From assembly GCA_016873095.1 (NCBI GenBank), contig VGYC01000015.1:1-64000 (forward strand): a stretch of 64,000 nucleotides of DNA, given 5' to 3'. The notes under the pieces are model-generated. The model was not told where the DNA came from and did not search any database. It was given only the letters and a program-made list of their open reading frames with translations. Shown piece by piece: positions 1 through 10,200 of the stretch; the first letter of the stretch is position 1, and each line of letters starts with the position of its first letter. The position numbers and the translations under genes are program-made. This DNA comes from Planctomycetota bacterium. Lineage in GTDB: Bacteria > Planctomycetota > Planctomycetia > Gemmatales > Gemmataceae.

Positions 1-90
1 CGCCAGTCACAAAACGCTTTCGCATGGCTGGTGACTGCCGTCGAGGCCCAACTTGCCGGAAAGCCAGCGCCATCGCTGGCCAAGGCGTGA
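1..90 (+). CDS. C-terminal tail of a gene entering from the left (partial)
   Basis: Frame 1 is open from the first base and ends at TGA (88-90), giving a 29-residue tail that ends in ..KPAPSLAKA. Only the C-terminus is inside the window, so no family can be named. The next gene starts 48 bases later on the same strand, so the two could be co-transcribed. The open stretch is short and could be chance. Confidence 0.35.
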   Translation, partial: RQSQNAFAWLVTAVEAQLAGKPAPSLAKA

Positions 91-138
91 ACGGTTACCA
101 TTGAGCGTTGACGTGCAGACCTTTGATTCAACTTTGCA

Positions 139-645
139 ATGGAATTCACCTGTCGAACTTGCGGCCAGCGGCACGACACCGGCGAGATTTCGTTCGGCGC
201 CGACGCACCCGCGCAGTGGATGCTCATCTCGGACGAAGAACGCGAGAAAAGTGAACTGGGCGGAGATCAGTGTGTCATCGAAGCCGACGGTCAGCGCCAT
301 TACTTTGTCCGCGCTTGCCTGGAGGTTCCGATCCAAGGGGCCCAGCAAGCATTCACTTGGGGCGTGTGGGTGTCCCTGAGCGAAAAGAGCTTTCGAGAAA
401 TGTCGGACCACTGGAAAGACCCCTCCAGGACGAGCCTTGGACCGTACTTCGGCTGGCTATGCACCAGACTCCCCGAGTATCCGGACACGGTATTCCTGAA
501 AACGATGGTTCATCAGCGACCGGTCGGACTGCGACCACTGGTAGAACTGGACGAGACGGATCATCCGCTGTCGATAGATCAACGACGAGACATTGAGCCG
601 GCGCGGATGCAGGACATCATCAGAAAGGTCCTCCACTCAGAATGA
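139..645 (+). CDS. DUF2199 domain protein
   Basis: This 168-residue protein begins FTCRTCGQRHDTGEISFGAD, the Cys-x2-Cys-Gly-x-x-His opening of the DUF2199 family. It continues with the family-like core 'CVIEADGQRHYFVRACLEVPIQ' region and a 'FTWGVWVSLS' block near residues 75-85. The function of the family is unknown. The Cys pair and following His may bind a metal. There is no signal peptide or membrane segment, so it is probably cytosolic. The stop codon overlaps the start of the next gene as ATGA (642-645), so the two are likely translationally coupled. No clear Shine-Dalgarno sequence precedes the ATG. Confidence 0.8.
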   Translation: MEFTCRTCGQRHDTGEISFGADAPAQWMLISDEEREKSELGGDQCVIEADGQRHYFVRACLEVPIQGAQQAFTWGVWVSLSEKSFREMSDHWKDPSRTSLGPYFGWLCTRLPEYPDTVFLKTMVHQRPVGLRPLVELDETDHPLSIDQRRDIEPARMQDIIRKVLHSE

Positions 646-899
646 AGACGGTCTTGACGATCGTTGTTGCGATGCAACTGCTGTTGTGGTTCTTTACAGC
701 AACCGCTGTCGACGCCGGGTTCGCCTGGACCGTGTATTCCTGCATGGTGCTCCTCTACTGGACAACGGTCTGGCTGATCCACGCAATTGGGTTGGTTCAC
801 ACGCGCTCATTTGCTGGAGTCGTGGCTGCATCCGGCTGGCTGCCGCCCGTGGCCTGCGTTTTTTGGCTGCTCTGGCTGTCGGGCGTCATTGGCGGCTAA
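642..899 (+). CDS. Small hypothetical membrane protein
   Basis: The 85-residue product is almost entirely hydrophobic, with about three predicted membrane-spanning stretches: residues 5-25, 30-52 and 58-82. Its start overlaps the stop of the DUF2199 gene by four bases (ATGA), which supports real translation as the second gene of a two-gene operon. I recognise no family. It may anchor or partner the DUF2199 protein, but that is inferred only from the coupling. Confidence 0.6.
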   Translation: MKTVLTIVVAMQLLLWFFTATAVDAGFAWTVYSCMVLLYWTTVWLIHAIGLVHTRSFAGVVAASGWLPPVACVFWLLWLSGVIGG

Positions 900-996
900 T
901 CTCGTTTTTCGTTGCGGCCTCGTTGTTGTGCCGCATGAACACGGAAAAATCCATCCCTGAAGGATGTGGCGCGGTCGAGCTGCGTAGAATGCACTC

Positions 997-2991
997 ATGG
1001 CCGCTTTTCCCATCTGTCGCGTCGTCCTCTACAAGCATGGCATCGGCTATTTCGAGCGCGAAGGCTCTGTCGCCGGTGACTCCGTGCTGTCGCTCACCTT
1101 CAAGCAGGCGGAAGTCAGCGACGTTCTCAAGTCGCTGACCGTGCTCGATCTCGACGGCGGCCACGTCGCTTCCGTCTCCTACGACTCGACCAAACCGCTC
1201 GAGCAACTGCTGGAAGAGGTCGCGCTATCGATCCCCGAGAAGGAGAGCGTTGTCGGCCTGCTGCCGCAGATCAAGGGGGCGCGGGTGGCCTTGCACTCCG
1301 GCGTCGCCGATCCCGTGGAAGGCATCCTGCTGGGCGTTGATACGGCGGAACGCCAGTACGGCGACGGCATCGTCCGCGTCGTCCTCGTCTCCATCCTCAC
1401 CGACAAGGGCGAAGTCCGTTCGTTCGACCTGCACGCTTTGGCAGCGCTGCAGATCCTCGACCCGGTTCTGCGTCGCGATCTCGATTACTACCTGCGCACG
1501 CAGCTTTCCAGCAAGAAGAAGGACGCCCGCACCTTCTCGTTCTTCGCCCAGGGCAAGGGCGAGCGCCGCGTCCGCCTCAGCTACACGCTCGGCGCTCCGG
1601 TGTGGAAGGCGACCTACCGCATCCTGCTGGGCGAGGAAGGCAAGCCGCCCATGATCCAGGGCTGGGCCGTGGTGGACAACACGCAGGACGAGGATTGGGA
1701 AAACGTGCAGCTCTCGCTGATTGCCGGGTTGCCGGTGTCGTTCATCCACGACCTGTACACGCCGCGCTACATCCGCCGCCCCGAAGTCAAGGTGCAGGAA
1801 ACGACGGGCGTGCTGCCGCCGATGGTCGAGGATGGCATGCCGGAATCAGACGAATTCAGCCTTGACGAAATGGAGATGGCTCCGCAAGTCGCAGACTATT
1901 CAGCTCAGGCCCGGGTCAGCATGGCCAAGCGAGCGGTCCGTGCGGGCGCGAGGGAACAACACTCCGCCGTCAGCTCGATGCCGACGCAGGTTCGCGAGCG
2001 CAAGATCGGCGACCTGTTCGAGTACCAGATCGAGCATCCGGTGACGATTCGCCGCAATCAGTCGGCACTGGTGCCGATCGTGCTGCGGGCCTTCGAGGGT
2101 CGGCCGGTGCTGCTGTACAACAAGGCCACCCGCGCCGAAAATCCGATGCGCTGCGTCGAGTTCAAGAACACCACGGAACTCACGCTCGAGGGCGGCCCGG
2201 TCACCGTCCTGGAAGGCGGCAGCTACGTCGGCGAGGCCATGCTCGAAACGCTCAAGCCGGCCCAGCAACGGCTGGTCCCCTACGCCGTCGAGCTGAGCGT
2301 GCATGTCCTCGACAACGTCAACTCGCACGACGACAAGGTGCACCGCATCGTCATGCGCCGCGGTATCATGCAGGCGCACTATCTCCAGGTCCGGCAAACG
2401 GCGTACACCTTCAACAACAAGGGCACGGCGGAGTACACCATTTACGTCGATCATCCGCGCGAGGGCAGGGAATGGAAGCTGTTCGAGACGGCCGAGCCTG
2501 TCGAGATCACCGAGAACTTCTGGCGCTTCCGCTTCTCGCTGCCGGCGGGCAAGGTGTCGAACATCGTCATCCGCCAAAAGCATGCTTTCCACCATCATTT
2601 CGCGCTGGCCGATACCAGCGAGAACCAGCTCGCCCTGTGGATCGAGCAGCGTTATCTCGACAAGAAGACCGAGGCCTTGCTGCGGCAGGTGATCGAGATT
2701 CGCCAGGAGGCCGCCGCCCACGAGCAGGCGATCAACACACTCCGCCAGGAACGCGAGCAGATCCACGCCGAGCAGAAGCGCATTCGCGAGAATCTGCAAT
2801 CGCTTGGCGACCGTACCACGGAGAAGGATCTGCGCGAGAGGTTCGTGCGCACGCTGAACGCCCAGGAAGACCGCCTGGAGAAGATCGACGCCGAAAGCAA
2901 GAGTGAAACCGCCGCCCGCGACAAGGCGCGCCAAAAAATCGCCGACATGCTCGGCAAGCTCGACTACGACGCCGAGAGGTCCGCTGTGTGA
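997..2991 (+). CDS. DUF4139 domain protein (MuiA-like), cytosolic paralog
   Basis: The 664-residue protein starts ICRVVLYKHGIGYFEREG, a typical opening of bacterial DUF4139 proteins related to mucoidy inhibitor MuiA. The DUF4139 body spans roughly residues 190-530 and includes 'LSYTLGAPVWKATYRILL' near 195-215. The last ~120 residues are rich in Glu, Gln, Arg and Ala with heptad-like spacing and probably form a coiled coil. Biochemical function is unknown for the family. No signal peptide is visible, unlike the second DUF4139 protein at 31262-33130. The gene is monocistronic in appearance and converges on the aldose epimerase gene. Confidence 0.75.
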   Translation: MAAFPICRVVLYKHGIGYFEREGSVAGDSVLSLTFKQAEVSDVLKSLTVLDLDGGHVASVSYDSTKPLEQLLEEVALSIPEKESVVGLLPQIKGARVALHSGVADPVEGILLGVDTAERQYGDGIVRVVLVSILTDKGEVRSFDLHALAALQILDPVLRRDLDYYLRTQLSSKKKDARTFSFFAQGKGERRVRLSYTLGAPVWKATYRILLGEEGKPPMIQGWAVVDNTQDEDWENVQLSLIAGLPVSFIHDLYTPRYIRRPEVKVQETTGVLPPMVEDGMPESDEFSLDEMEMAPQVADYSAQARVSMAKRAVRAGAREQHSAVSSMPTQVRERKIGDLFEYQIEHPVTIRRNQSALVPIVLRAFEGRPVLLYNKATRAENPMRCVEFKNTTELTLEGGPVTVLEGGSYVGEAMLETLKPAQQRLVPYAVELSVHVLDNVNSHDDKVHRIVMRRGIMQAHYLQVRQTAYTFNNKGTAEYTIYVDHPREGREWKLFETAEPVEITENFWRFRFSLPAGKVSNIVIRQKHAFHHHFALADTSENQLALWIEQRYLDKKTEALLRQVIEIRQEAAAHEQAINTLRQEREQIHAEQKRIRENLQSLGDRTTEKDLRERFVRTLNAQEDRLEKIDAESKSETAARDKARQKIADMLGKLDYDAERSAV

Positions 2992-3023
2992 CCCGTTTGC
3001 GCTTCGCTCGGTGGTCGCGGTCT

Positions 3024-3041
3024 TTGACAGGATTGACAGGA
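3024..3041. repeat. Direct repeat TTGACAGGA x2 between convergent genes
   Basis: Two perfect adjacent copies of TTGACAGGA lie in the 73-bp space between the convergent DUF4139 and epimerase genes. They are followed by GCGAGCGCGAAACGC (3046-3060), the reverse complement of a motif seen in the repeats at 14.4 kb and 33.2 kb. A terminator role is possible but no strong stem is evident. Confidence 0.5.
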
Positions 3042-3064
3042 TCCCGCGAGCGCGAAACGCAAGC

Positions 3065-4045
3065 TCAGCTCGCCCGCATCTCAACCACCGCGGACCAGTC
3101 ATGTCCCGGTCCCAGCACCAGCCAGCCGGCGTCCATACCTTGCTGCTGGAGGTTGATCGCGTCCGTCACGCACGTGTACGGCTCGATGCAGAATGCCTGG
3201 CGATGCGGCGGCGTGAAGACGACGGTCTCGCGAAACACCGGCGATGCATGCATCTCCACTTTCACGCCGTGGCTGTTCACGCCGTCTCTGCGGCGGACGA
3301 TACCGCGCAGGCACAGGCCCTCCGCGTCTGCCTTGCCGGGCAGACCGGTCAGCACGTCATCGAGTTGGAGCTTGTCGAATGGCTGTCGCGAGCGCAGATC
3401 TCGGACGCCCGTCACGGACCAGCGTTTTCCCGTCGGCAGACATTCCAGCAACTCCCAGAACTCCTCCGCGGGGACCTCGACGGTGCATTCTTGCGGGTCG
3501 CCGACGCTGAAATAATGGTGGAAACCAATGCCGAAGGGGAGCGGCCCGAGATCGGGATTGTGCAGCGCGATCTCGCAACGCAGCCGGCCGGGCATGAGCC
3601 GATATGTGATCCGCAAGCGATAATCGGCGGGCCAGAGATCGCGGCAGTCGGCGGCGTCGCGCAGCCCGTGAAACTCACCCGTCACCCATGCCGCGTTCGC
3701 AGCCACGCCCTGGTCCACCACGTGCCAGGGCCGGCGGCACGCGAAGCCGTGGATGGCGTTCTTCTTGGCCGGATCGTTGATCGGCAGCTCGTAGGTCTTC
3801 CCGTCCCAGACGTATTTGCCATCGCGGATGCGGTTGGGAAACGGAAACAGGATCGGAATGCCCGTGCGCGTCGGCGAACTGCCGGCGAGAAATTGCGGGT
3901 CAGCATAAAGCAGATCCACCTCGCCGCCGCGGATCGACCAGTGATAGCAGTTGAAGCCCTTGTCCACGGCGATCTCGGCGCGCTCGCCGGCGGCCGGGTT
4001 TTCCAGAGTCGCCAGCTTGGACGCGACACGAACAGCGAAAGACAT
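3065..4045 (-). CDS. Aldose 1-epimerase (galactose mutarotase-like)
   Basis: This 326-residue protein belongs to the beta-sandwich aldose 1-epimerase family, which interconverts alpha and beta anomers of hexoses or hexose phosphates in the cytoplasm. Visible family landmarks are 'GIPILFPFPNRI' (about residues 62-73), the catalytic-His block 'KNAIHGFACRRPW' (about 94-106), 'GIGFHHYF' (about 170-180) and the catalytic-Glu segment 'QAFCIEPYT' (about 284-292). Length is normal for the family. The start lies six bases after the stop of the upstream HAD phosphatase gene, so the two form an operon, suggesting a sugar or sugar-phosphate substrate. Exact substrate cannot be read from sequence. Confidence 0.88.
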   Translation of the reverse strand: MSFAVRVASKLATLENPAAGERAEIAVDKGFNCYHWSIRGGEVDLLYADPQFLAGSSPTRTGIPILFPFPNRIRDGKYVWDGKTYELPINDPAKKNAIHGFACRRPWHVVDQGVAANAAWVTGEFHGLRDAADCRDLWPADYRLRITYRLMPGRLRCEIALHNPDLGPLPFGIGFHHYFSVGDPQECTVEVPAEEFWELLECLPTGKRWSVTGVRDLRSRQPFDKLQLDDVLTGLPGKADAEGLCLRGIVRRRDGVNSHGVKVEMHASPVFRETVVFTPPHRQAFCIEPYTCVTDAINLQQQGMDAGWLVLGPGHDWSAVVEMRAS

Positions 4046-4051
4046 GGCAAC

Positions 4052-4723
4052 TCACTCCAGCAGCTTTAACAAGGCGCCGGCATCCTCCAGGTGTGGAAAC
4101 AGCAGGTCCGGCTTGGCAGCTTCCAGCTCGGCCAGCGAGTGCCAGCCCGTCGCCACGGCGGCGACGCGGGCGCCGATGGCGCGGGCGCAACGAATGTCCA
4201 GCGGCGTGTCGCCGATCACCCAGATGCGTTCATTGGCAACCTGGCCATTCAAATGCCGCCGGGCCTCCGCCAGCGCCTCGCGAGCCACCTCGTCGCGGTC
4301 AAAGTGATGATCGCCATAGCCGCCGAAGGCAAAGTGATGCTCGAGGCCGAAATGTCCGAGCTTGATGCGGGCGCCGTCGCGGATGTTTCCCGTCAGCAGA
4401 CCGAGCGTCACGCGCGGATGCTCGGCCAGACCTTCCAGAAGAAGCTTGATGCCTGGCAGGACAGTGCCGTTGTGCTGCGCAAGGCAGGCCGGCAAGCGCC
4501 GCAAATAGCCTTCGCGCAGACGTTGCCAGTTGGCGACATTGTCCTGGAGACCGTGCATCTCGAAGAGGTCGCGGACAATGGCGCGGTCCGTCCGGCCACT
4601 GTAGCTCACCCGGCCGCGCATCTCGACCTGGAACTCTTCGCACAGGGCCGTCTCGACCGCTGCCTTGCCGGCGCCGCCGCTCGCCAGCAGCGTACCATCG
4701 ATGTCGAACAGGCATACGTGCAT
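4052..4723 (-). CDS. HAD-family phosphatase (phosphoglycolate phosphatase-like)
   Basis: The 223-residue protein carries the haloacid dehalogenase motifs in order: motif I DIDGTLL (D7, D9), a helical cap of the beta-phosphoglucomutase/phosphoglycolate phosphatase type, motif II 'GLLTGN' near 115, and motif IV 'VIGDTPLDIRCA' near 168-180. It should be a Mg2+-dependent phosphatase acting on a small phosphorylated metabolite. It sits six bases upstream of the epimerase gene and about 60 bases downstream of a membrane protein gene on the same strand. Linkage to the epimerase suggests a sugar phosphate, but that is inference. Confidence 0.88.
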   Translation of the reverse strand: MHVCLFDIDGTLLASGGAGKAAVETALCEEFQVEMRGRVSYSGRTDRAIVRDLFEMHGLQDNVANWQRLREGYLRRLPACLAQHNGTVLPGIKLLLEGLAEHPRVTLGLLTGNIRDGARIKLGHFGLEHHFAFGGYGDHHFDRDEVAREALAEARRHLNGQVANERIWVIGDTPLDIRCARAIGARVAAVATGWHSLAELEAAKPDLLFPHLEDAGALLKLLE

Positions 4724-4781
4724 CGCGTCATTATAGCGGCTCGCGTGGTCAGCGTACGTCCGGTCGTGTTGTCATGCCGTC

Positions 4782-5252
4782 TCAGCGGTGCGCGAGCACT
4801 CCCAGTGCCATGCTCAGGCCGACCAGGCAGAGCGTGATCGTCGCCAGCCGCCGCGCAACACGCTGCACGCGCGGGATCTCGTCGGCCAGCGCCATGATGC
4901 GCTCCGGCCACAGCCGCCACGAGACATGCACAAACAGGGCAAATGCGACGGCGAACAGGATCAGCTTGAGCCCAACAAGCACCAGCCAGCGTATGGATAC
5001 TGCGTCGCTGTCGTGAAGCAAGCCAAGCGTCAGGCCGCTGAGGCCGACCAGGCCAAAGGCTGCCAGCACGCTCCAGCGGGCGCCCTGGCTGATGGTGGCG
5101 ACGAAGGTTTCATACTCGGCCGGACTGGCAAAGTAGCGTGCCGCTCGCGGCTGCAGCACCGTCAAGCTATAGAACATCGCGCCGAACCAGGCTGCTCCCG
5201 CCAGTACGTGAACGATGGCGGCCAGTGCCGCAACAGTGTCGAAAATGTCCAT
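4782..5252 (-). CDS. Integral membrane protein, CopD/DUF2269-like
   Basis: The 156-residue protein has four hydrophobic helices at about 5-27, 57-77, 85-108 and 133-154. The first contains 'IVHVLAGAAWFGAMFY', where the His and Trp match the pattern of CopD-like and related small four-helix membrane proteins, some of which bind heme or copper. I cannot assign a substrate. It lies upstream of the HAD and epimerase genes on the same strand and may share their transcript. The 286-bp space to hisD, which is transcribed away from it, should hold both promoters; I saw no strong consensus promoter there. Confidence 0.65.
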   Translation of the reverse strand: MDIFDTVAALAAIVHVLAGAAWFGAMFYSLTVLQPRAARYFASPAEYETFVATISQGARWSVLAAFGLVGLSGLTLGLLHDSDAVSIRWLVLVGLKLILFAVAFALFVHVSWRLWPERIMALADEIPRVQRVARRLATITLCLVGLSMALGVLAHR

Positions 5253-5538
5253 GCGCCTGCCCTCAAAGTGCCTGGCACGCCTTGCCGTCGTGACAACCGC
5301 GACGCCCCTGGAAAGTTAACCGAGAACATGCATGCCACCAACCCGGACGGAAGACTCCCCACAGAATTTTTCTTGACCGCGTCTGCGTTATGTGAAAGAG
5401 TAGGAGTCTGTCACGTTGCCTGACCGGATAGGCGGGGAACTCGCGGGCGGACGCTCCAGGGGTTCTCAAGCCGACCGGTGCCGAGATCCTCTCCGTCGGC
5501 GCGCAGGGCATTGATGCAAACGGAACCGAGGAAACTTC

Positions 5539-6957
5539 ATGGACATGGTGAAGATCAAGAGGATACGATGCGCGGAGGCGGACGGCCGGGCGCAGCTCAC
5601 GGCCCTGCGCGAGCAACTGGGGTCGCAGGCGAACGTGGTGTCGCCGCGCGGCCGGCAGCTCACGCGCGCCGTCTTCGGAGAAGAACTGGCGCCGATCCAG
5701 GTTGTCGAGCGCGTTTGCAATGATGTGCGCGCCCGCGGCCTGGACGCCCTCCTCCACTACACCGAGCAATTCGACCGGGTTCGTCTCGACGCCGATCGCC
5801 TGCGCGTTTCTCCCGAGGAGCTGGCCAGGGCCCACGCCGGGGCCGAACCGCGCTTTCTCGAGACGTTGCGGCGCGTCCGGCAGAATCTGCTCGCCTTCCA
5901 GCTAGGCATCCTGCATCGCGACGCATCCCTCAACGTCGCCGATAGCCATGAGTTGCGGCTGCGCTACCGGCCCATGCAGCGCGTCGGCATCTGCGTGCCG
6001 GGCGGGGCCGCGTCCTATCCATCGACCTTGTTGATGACCGTGTGCCCCGCCAAGGCCGCGGAAGTACGCGAGATCGCCGTCGTCCTGCCGCCCACGCCCG
6101 CCGGCGCCGGCAACCCCGATTTGCTGGCCACCTGCCATGAGCTGGGCGTGAACGAGGTGTACCGCGTGGGGGGCGCCCAGGCCGTCGCCGCTCTCGCCTA
6201 CGGCGTCGATGGCCTGCCCGCCGTCGACATGATCGTCGGTCCCGGCAACATCTTCGTCGCACTGGCGAAACAATTCGTCCAGGGGCAAGTCGCCATTGAC
6301 TGTCTGGCCGGACCCAGCGAGGTCGTCGTCCTGGCCGATGACACCGCTTCGCCGGAATTCCTGGCCGCCGACCTCATCGCCCAGGCGGAGCATGACCCGG
6401 CCACCAGCATTCTCATCACCTGGCACGAGGAATTGCTCGATGAGGTCAGCATCGCCCTCACGCGCCAGCTCGACACCCTGGAGCGCGGCCAGCAAGCGCG
6501 CGAAAGCCTGGAAACCTACGGCGCCCTCGTGCTGGCTCGCTCACCCGCCGAGGCTGTCAGCCTGGTCAACCAGATCGGTCCGGAGCATCTGCATATTTCG
6601 ACGAGCGATCCGGAGTCCCTGCTGGACCGCATCGACAACGCCGGCGCCATCTTTCTCGGGCATTTCACGCCCGTGGCTCTGGGCGACTATGTGGCCGGCC
6701 CGTCGCACGTCCTGCCCACCGGTGGCACGACCCGTTTCGCCAGCGGACTTTCCGCCAATGACTTTCTGCGGCGCACCAGTGTCCTGAGCTTCACGCCCAA
6801 GGGCCTGGAAGCGATGGCCGACGACGTGCGCACGCTGGCGACCAAGGAAGGACTGACTGGCCATGCCGCCAGCGTCGAGATCCGCCGCGGCGCCGGTGTC
6901 CGACCCGTGCCGAAAAACCGCCGCCCGATCCCGGAAAACGCGCTCGCAAGGCCCTGA
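5539..6957 (+). CDS. hisD: Histidinol dehydrogenase
   Basis: This enzyme catalyses the last two NAD-dependent oxidations of histidine synthesis, L-histidinol to L-histidine, in the cytoplasm. Diagnostic blocks are 'RVGICVPGGAASYPST' near 150, 'VGPGNIFVALAKQFVQG' near 235, 'CLAGPSEVVVLAD' near 255, the Zn-ligand segment 'IAQAEHDP' near 282, the catalytic Glu-His pair in 'IGPEHLHI' near 352, 'GDYVAGPSHVLPTGG' near 385, and a final 'HAASVEIR' His. The 472-residue length is somewhat above usual because of short extensions at both ends. The chosen ATG has GAGGA seven bases upstream. No other his gene is adjacent, so histidine genes are dispersed here. Confidence 0.95.
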   Translation: MDMVKIKRIRCAEADGRAQLTALREQLGSQANVVSPRGRQLTRAVFGEELAPIQVVERVCNDVRARGLDALLHYTEQFDRVRLDADRLRVSPEELARAHAGAEPRFLETLRRVRQNLLAFQLGILHRDASLNVADSHELRLRYRPMQRVGICVPGGAASYPSTLLMTVCPAKAAEVREIAVVLPPTPAGAGNPDLLATCHELGVNEVYRVGGAQAVAALAYGVDGLPAVDMIVGPGNIFVALAKQFVQGQVAIDCLAGPSEVVVLADDTASPEFLAADLIAQAEHDPATSILITWHEELLDEVSIALTRQLDTLERGQQARESLETYGALVLARSPAEAVSLVNQIGPEHLHISTSDPESLLDRIDNAGAIFLGHFTPVALGDYVAGPSHVLPTGGTTRFASGLSANDFLRRTSVLSFTPKGLEAMADDVRTLATKEGLTGHAASVEIRRGAGVRPVPKNRRPIPENALARP

Positions 6958-7138
6958 GGCCGCAGCGGTTTCGCTCGGACTGGGTGGCTACGGCATCTGT
7001 CCGAAAGATTCGTCCAGCATTCGTCCAGAAAATGACATACACCCCCTCGGCGCATCCTTCGAAGGGCAGGCCTAGGTCGTAACCGACTACCTGTAAAGTA
7101 TTTGCGTTATTCCAGCTCGCCAGCGCCTCATGGACGGC

Positions 7139-7176
7139 GGCTGTCCGAAACGGGGTCAGACCTCCCGCATTGCGGG
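7139..7176. repeat. Degenerate half copy of the 62.9-kb inverted repeat, plus small hairpin
   Basis: GGCTGTCCGAAACGGGGTCA (from 7139) matches one arm of the long inverted repeat at 62919-63030 with one mismatch over about 20 bases. It is followed by the hairpin CCCGCATTGCGGG (7164-7176). The stretch lies in the 285-bp gap between convergent hisD and the ATPase gene. No other feature was recognised in that gap. Confidence 0.6.
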
Positions 7177-7242
7177 TGATCCAGTGTCAATCTGTGGGGG
7201 CTTTGCACCGACTGGGAAAAGGGGCCTCTTTCAGGCTGCCTC

Positions 7243-10200
7243 TCATTTCCTCGCCTCGAGCCGCACGCGAATGGCCCGCGCGATCTCGGCGAAGATCAGC
7301 ACGCTGGATGTGAAGACGATGATCGCCAGCCACACCCAGACGCTCAGCGGCTCCACCTTGAAGACGTTGCCGCCGAAGGTGACGATCACGATCTGCCCCA
7401 GGGCGACGGCGGCGGCGATGGCCACGAACGTCGGGTTGCGCCAGATGCTGGTCAAGCCGCTCCGCTCCGGCGTCAGTGACCGGCAATTGATCTGGTTCCA
7501 CACCTGGAAGAACACGTAGATCGAAAAGAAGACGCTCACCTGGAACACGGTGAAGGCTACATAGACATCCTGGCCGCGCAGCGACGGCGCCACGTCGGCG
7601 TCTTCACTGATGCGAAACTTCTTGATGCGCGGGTCGCGCTCCAGGTCCGCGCGCGGCACGGCCAGCCGCACGCCGGACGCCTCGACCAGCCACGGCCCGT
7701 CGCCGGCGAACCAGCCGTGCTCGGCCGGCGGCTGCGGCTGCCCTCTCATGTTCACCAGCAGCACCAGCATGACCACCACGAAGTAGCTGGCCGTCACCAG
7801 GATATTGCGAACCATCGGCAGCGTGAGAATGTTCTCGTCGCGGCGCCGCGGCGGCAGCGACATCAATCCAGGCTGCGGCGGCTCCGAGCACAGCGCGATC
7901 GACGCAAACGTATCCATGATCACGTTGATCCACAGCAGTTGCAGCACCGTGAACGGCGCCTTCACGTTGAACAGCAGGATCCCCAGGAACGTGATCGTCA
8001 ATGCGCTGACGTTGATCGTCAGCTGAAACTGAATGAAACGCTGGATGTTCTCGTACAGAGACCGCCCCCAGTGGACGGCATTGACGATGGTGGAGAACGC
8101 ATCGTCGAGCAACACGATCTTGCTGGCTTCCTTGGCGACCTCGGTGCCGGCGCGGCCCATGGCCAGGCCCACGTCGGCCTTCTTCAGCGCCGGCGCGTCG
8201 TTGGTGCCGTCGCCCGTCACCGCCACCACCTCGCCCATTTCCTGCAACAGCCGCACCAGCCGCAGCTTGTCCAGCGGCCTGGCTCGGGCCAGGATCGCCA
8301 CGGACGCAAGCTGTTTCTTCACCGCTTCATCGTCGAGCGCGTTGAACTCCTGGCTGGTCAGAATCTTTGCATCGGACCGGTCGAGCAGGCCGATCTCGGT
8401 GCCGATGGCGCGGGCGATCTCGACGCTGTCGCCGGTGACCATCTTGACGGCGATGCCCGCGTGCCGACACTGCGCCATGGCGTCCTTGACGTCGTGCCGC
8501 AGCGGGTCGCGGATGGCCACGAAGCCGACATAGATGAGATCCCGCTCCAGCACTTCGGGCGCCGCGTGCGCGGCGTGCGCTGCTTCGCCGTGCCCGGGCG
8601 GGCCGGGCAGTCTCGCAACGGCAAAGGCCAGCGTCCGCATGGCCTGGGCGGCCGACTCCTGCACACGCTTGTGGATGGCCTGACCGACTTCGTCCGTCAG
8701 CGGCACGCACTCGCCGTCGCCGGTCATGTACTGACTACATTGCTCCAGCACCCATTCGGGAGCGCCCTTGACCAGCACCCAGCAGTGCCCGTCATGCGGG
8801 ATCACCGTGGTCATGCGCTTGCGCTCGGAGGAGAAATGCACCTGGTACAGCGGCTCGAATTGCAAGCGCAGCTGGGCGTACTCCAGGCCCGACTCGCGCA
8901 GCCAGCGCAGCAGCGAGCCCTCGGTGAAGTTGCCGACAGCCAGCAACCGCCCGTCCTTTTCCTCCAGATGGGCGGTCGAGTTGACGGCCGCATTCAAGAC
9001 GATCCAGTCAAGCGCCGTGCCGCTTGCAGACCGTGCGAAGGGAGCCGCCAGCTTCAGCCACGCCGGCTGCGCCCGATCCAGCGTTTCTGTTCCCCACGAC
9101 AGACGTTCGACCTGCATCTTGTTCTGCGTCAGCGTGCCCGTCTTGTCGGTGCAGATGACGGTCGCGGAGCCGATGGTCTCGCAGGCGACCAGCTGCCGCA
9201 CCAGCGAGTTGGCCCTCGTCATCTTCCGCATGGCCAGGGCCAGCGACACGGTCACGCTCATCGGCAGACCTTCCGGGACCGCGACGACGATGATGATGAC
9301 CATGGTGACAAAGTAGCCGAGCAACTCGCCAAAGACGTCGAGAAAGTCCGGGCCGAATCCCTGGCGCATGCCAGGCAGGAAAATGTCGCCGACGATCAGA
9401 CCGCGAATCATCTGGGCAGAGAAGATCAGCACGGCGGCGACGTAGCCGACCTTGCTGATCAGGTCCGCCAACCGTGCGAGCTTCTGCTGTAGCGGCGTCA
9501 ATTCCTTGGAGATCGTCAGCTTCTGCATGACACGATCCTGCGTGTCGATGCTGTCCTCCGCGCCCGTGAGCCGGCGCGCAATCTGGCCGAGCGCCGTGGC
9601 GTTGCCGACCTCGGTGACCAGCATCTGGCCGACGCCGTCCACGACCTGTGTCCCGCGATAGATGCAACCCGGCTGGTCCGGACCTTCACTGGTCTCGTCA
9701 TGCGAACTCGCGAACTTCTGCAGCGGCTCGGATTCGCCCGTCATGAGCGATTGATCGACGTGCATCTCGGTGGCCTTGACGATGCGTCCGTCGGCGGGGA
9801 CCTCATCCCCCATCTCCAGCAGCGCCAGGTCGCCTACCACGACGGCCTCGAGCGGCACGGTGGTCAGCAGGCCCTGGCGAAGCACCTTGGCCTGCAATGA
9901 TGTCTTGCGCGCGTTCAGGATCTCGAACTCGCGATCGCTCTTGAACTCGCTGAGAAAAGCGACCCCGGTGGCCAGGATGACGGCCACCATGACAGCCAGG
10001 CCCTCGACGAGCACATGACCGGCCAGCAAGCCGAGCAGAAAAAAGGCCAGCGCAGCGCCGAACAGCAGCGATGGCAGCCCTTGCCGCTGCTGGCCCAGCC
10101 AGACCGCCGCCAGCACCAGCAGCAGAAAGCCGAAGGCGATGCTGCCCAGCACCGGCGCGGCGCGACAGAGATCGACCACAAGCGAAAGCAACGCCGCCGC

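Noticed and set aside
5373-5401. TTGACC as a -35 box for hisD
   Set aside because: The matching -10 position reads AAGAGT, which is a poor match; not enough to call a promoter.
7164-7176. CCCGCATTGCGGG as a terminator of hisD or the ATPase gene
   Set aside because: The stem is short, there is no T-run on either strand, and it lies next to a repeat relic ~200 bp after hisD.
7717-9492. Long plus-strand open frame opposite the Ca2+ ATPase gene
   Set aside because: It lies wholly antisense to a gene with clear P-type ATPase motifs, has a His/Arg/Gln-rich low-information composition and no recognisable domain. Such frames are common in high-GC DNA.
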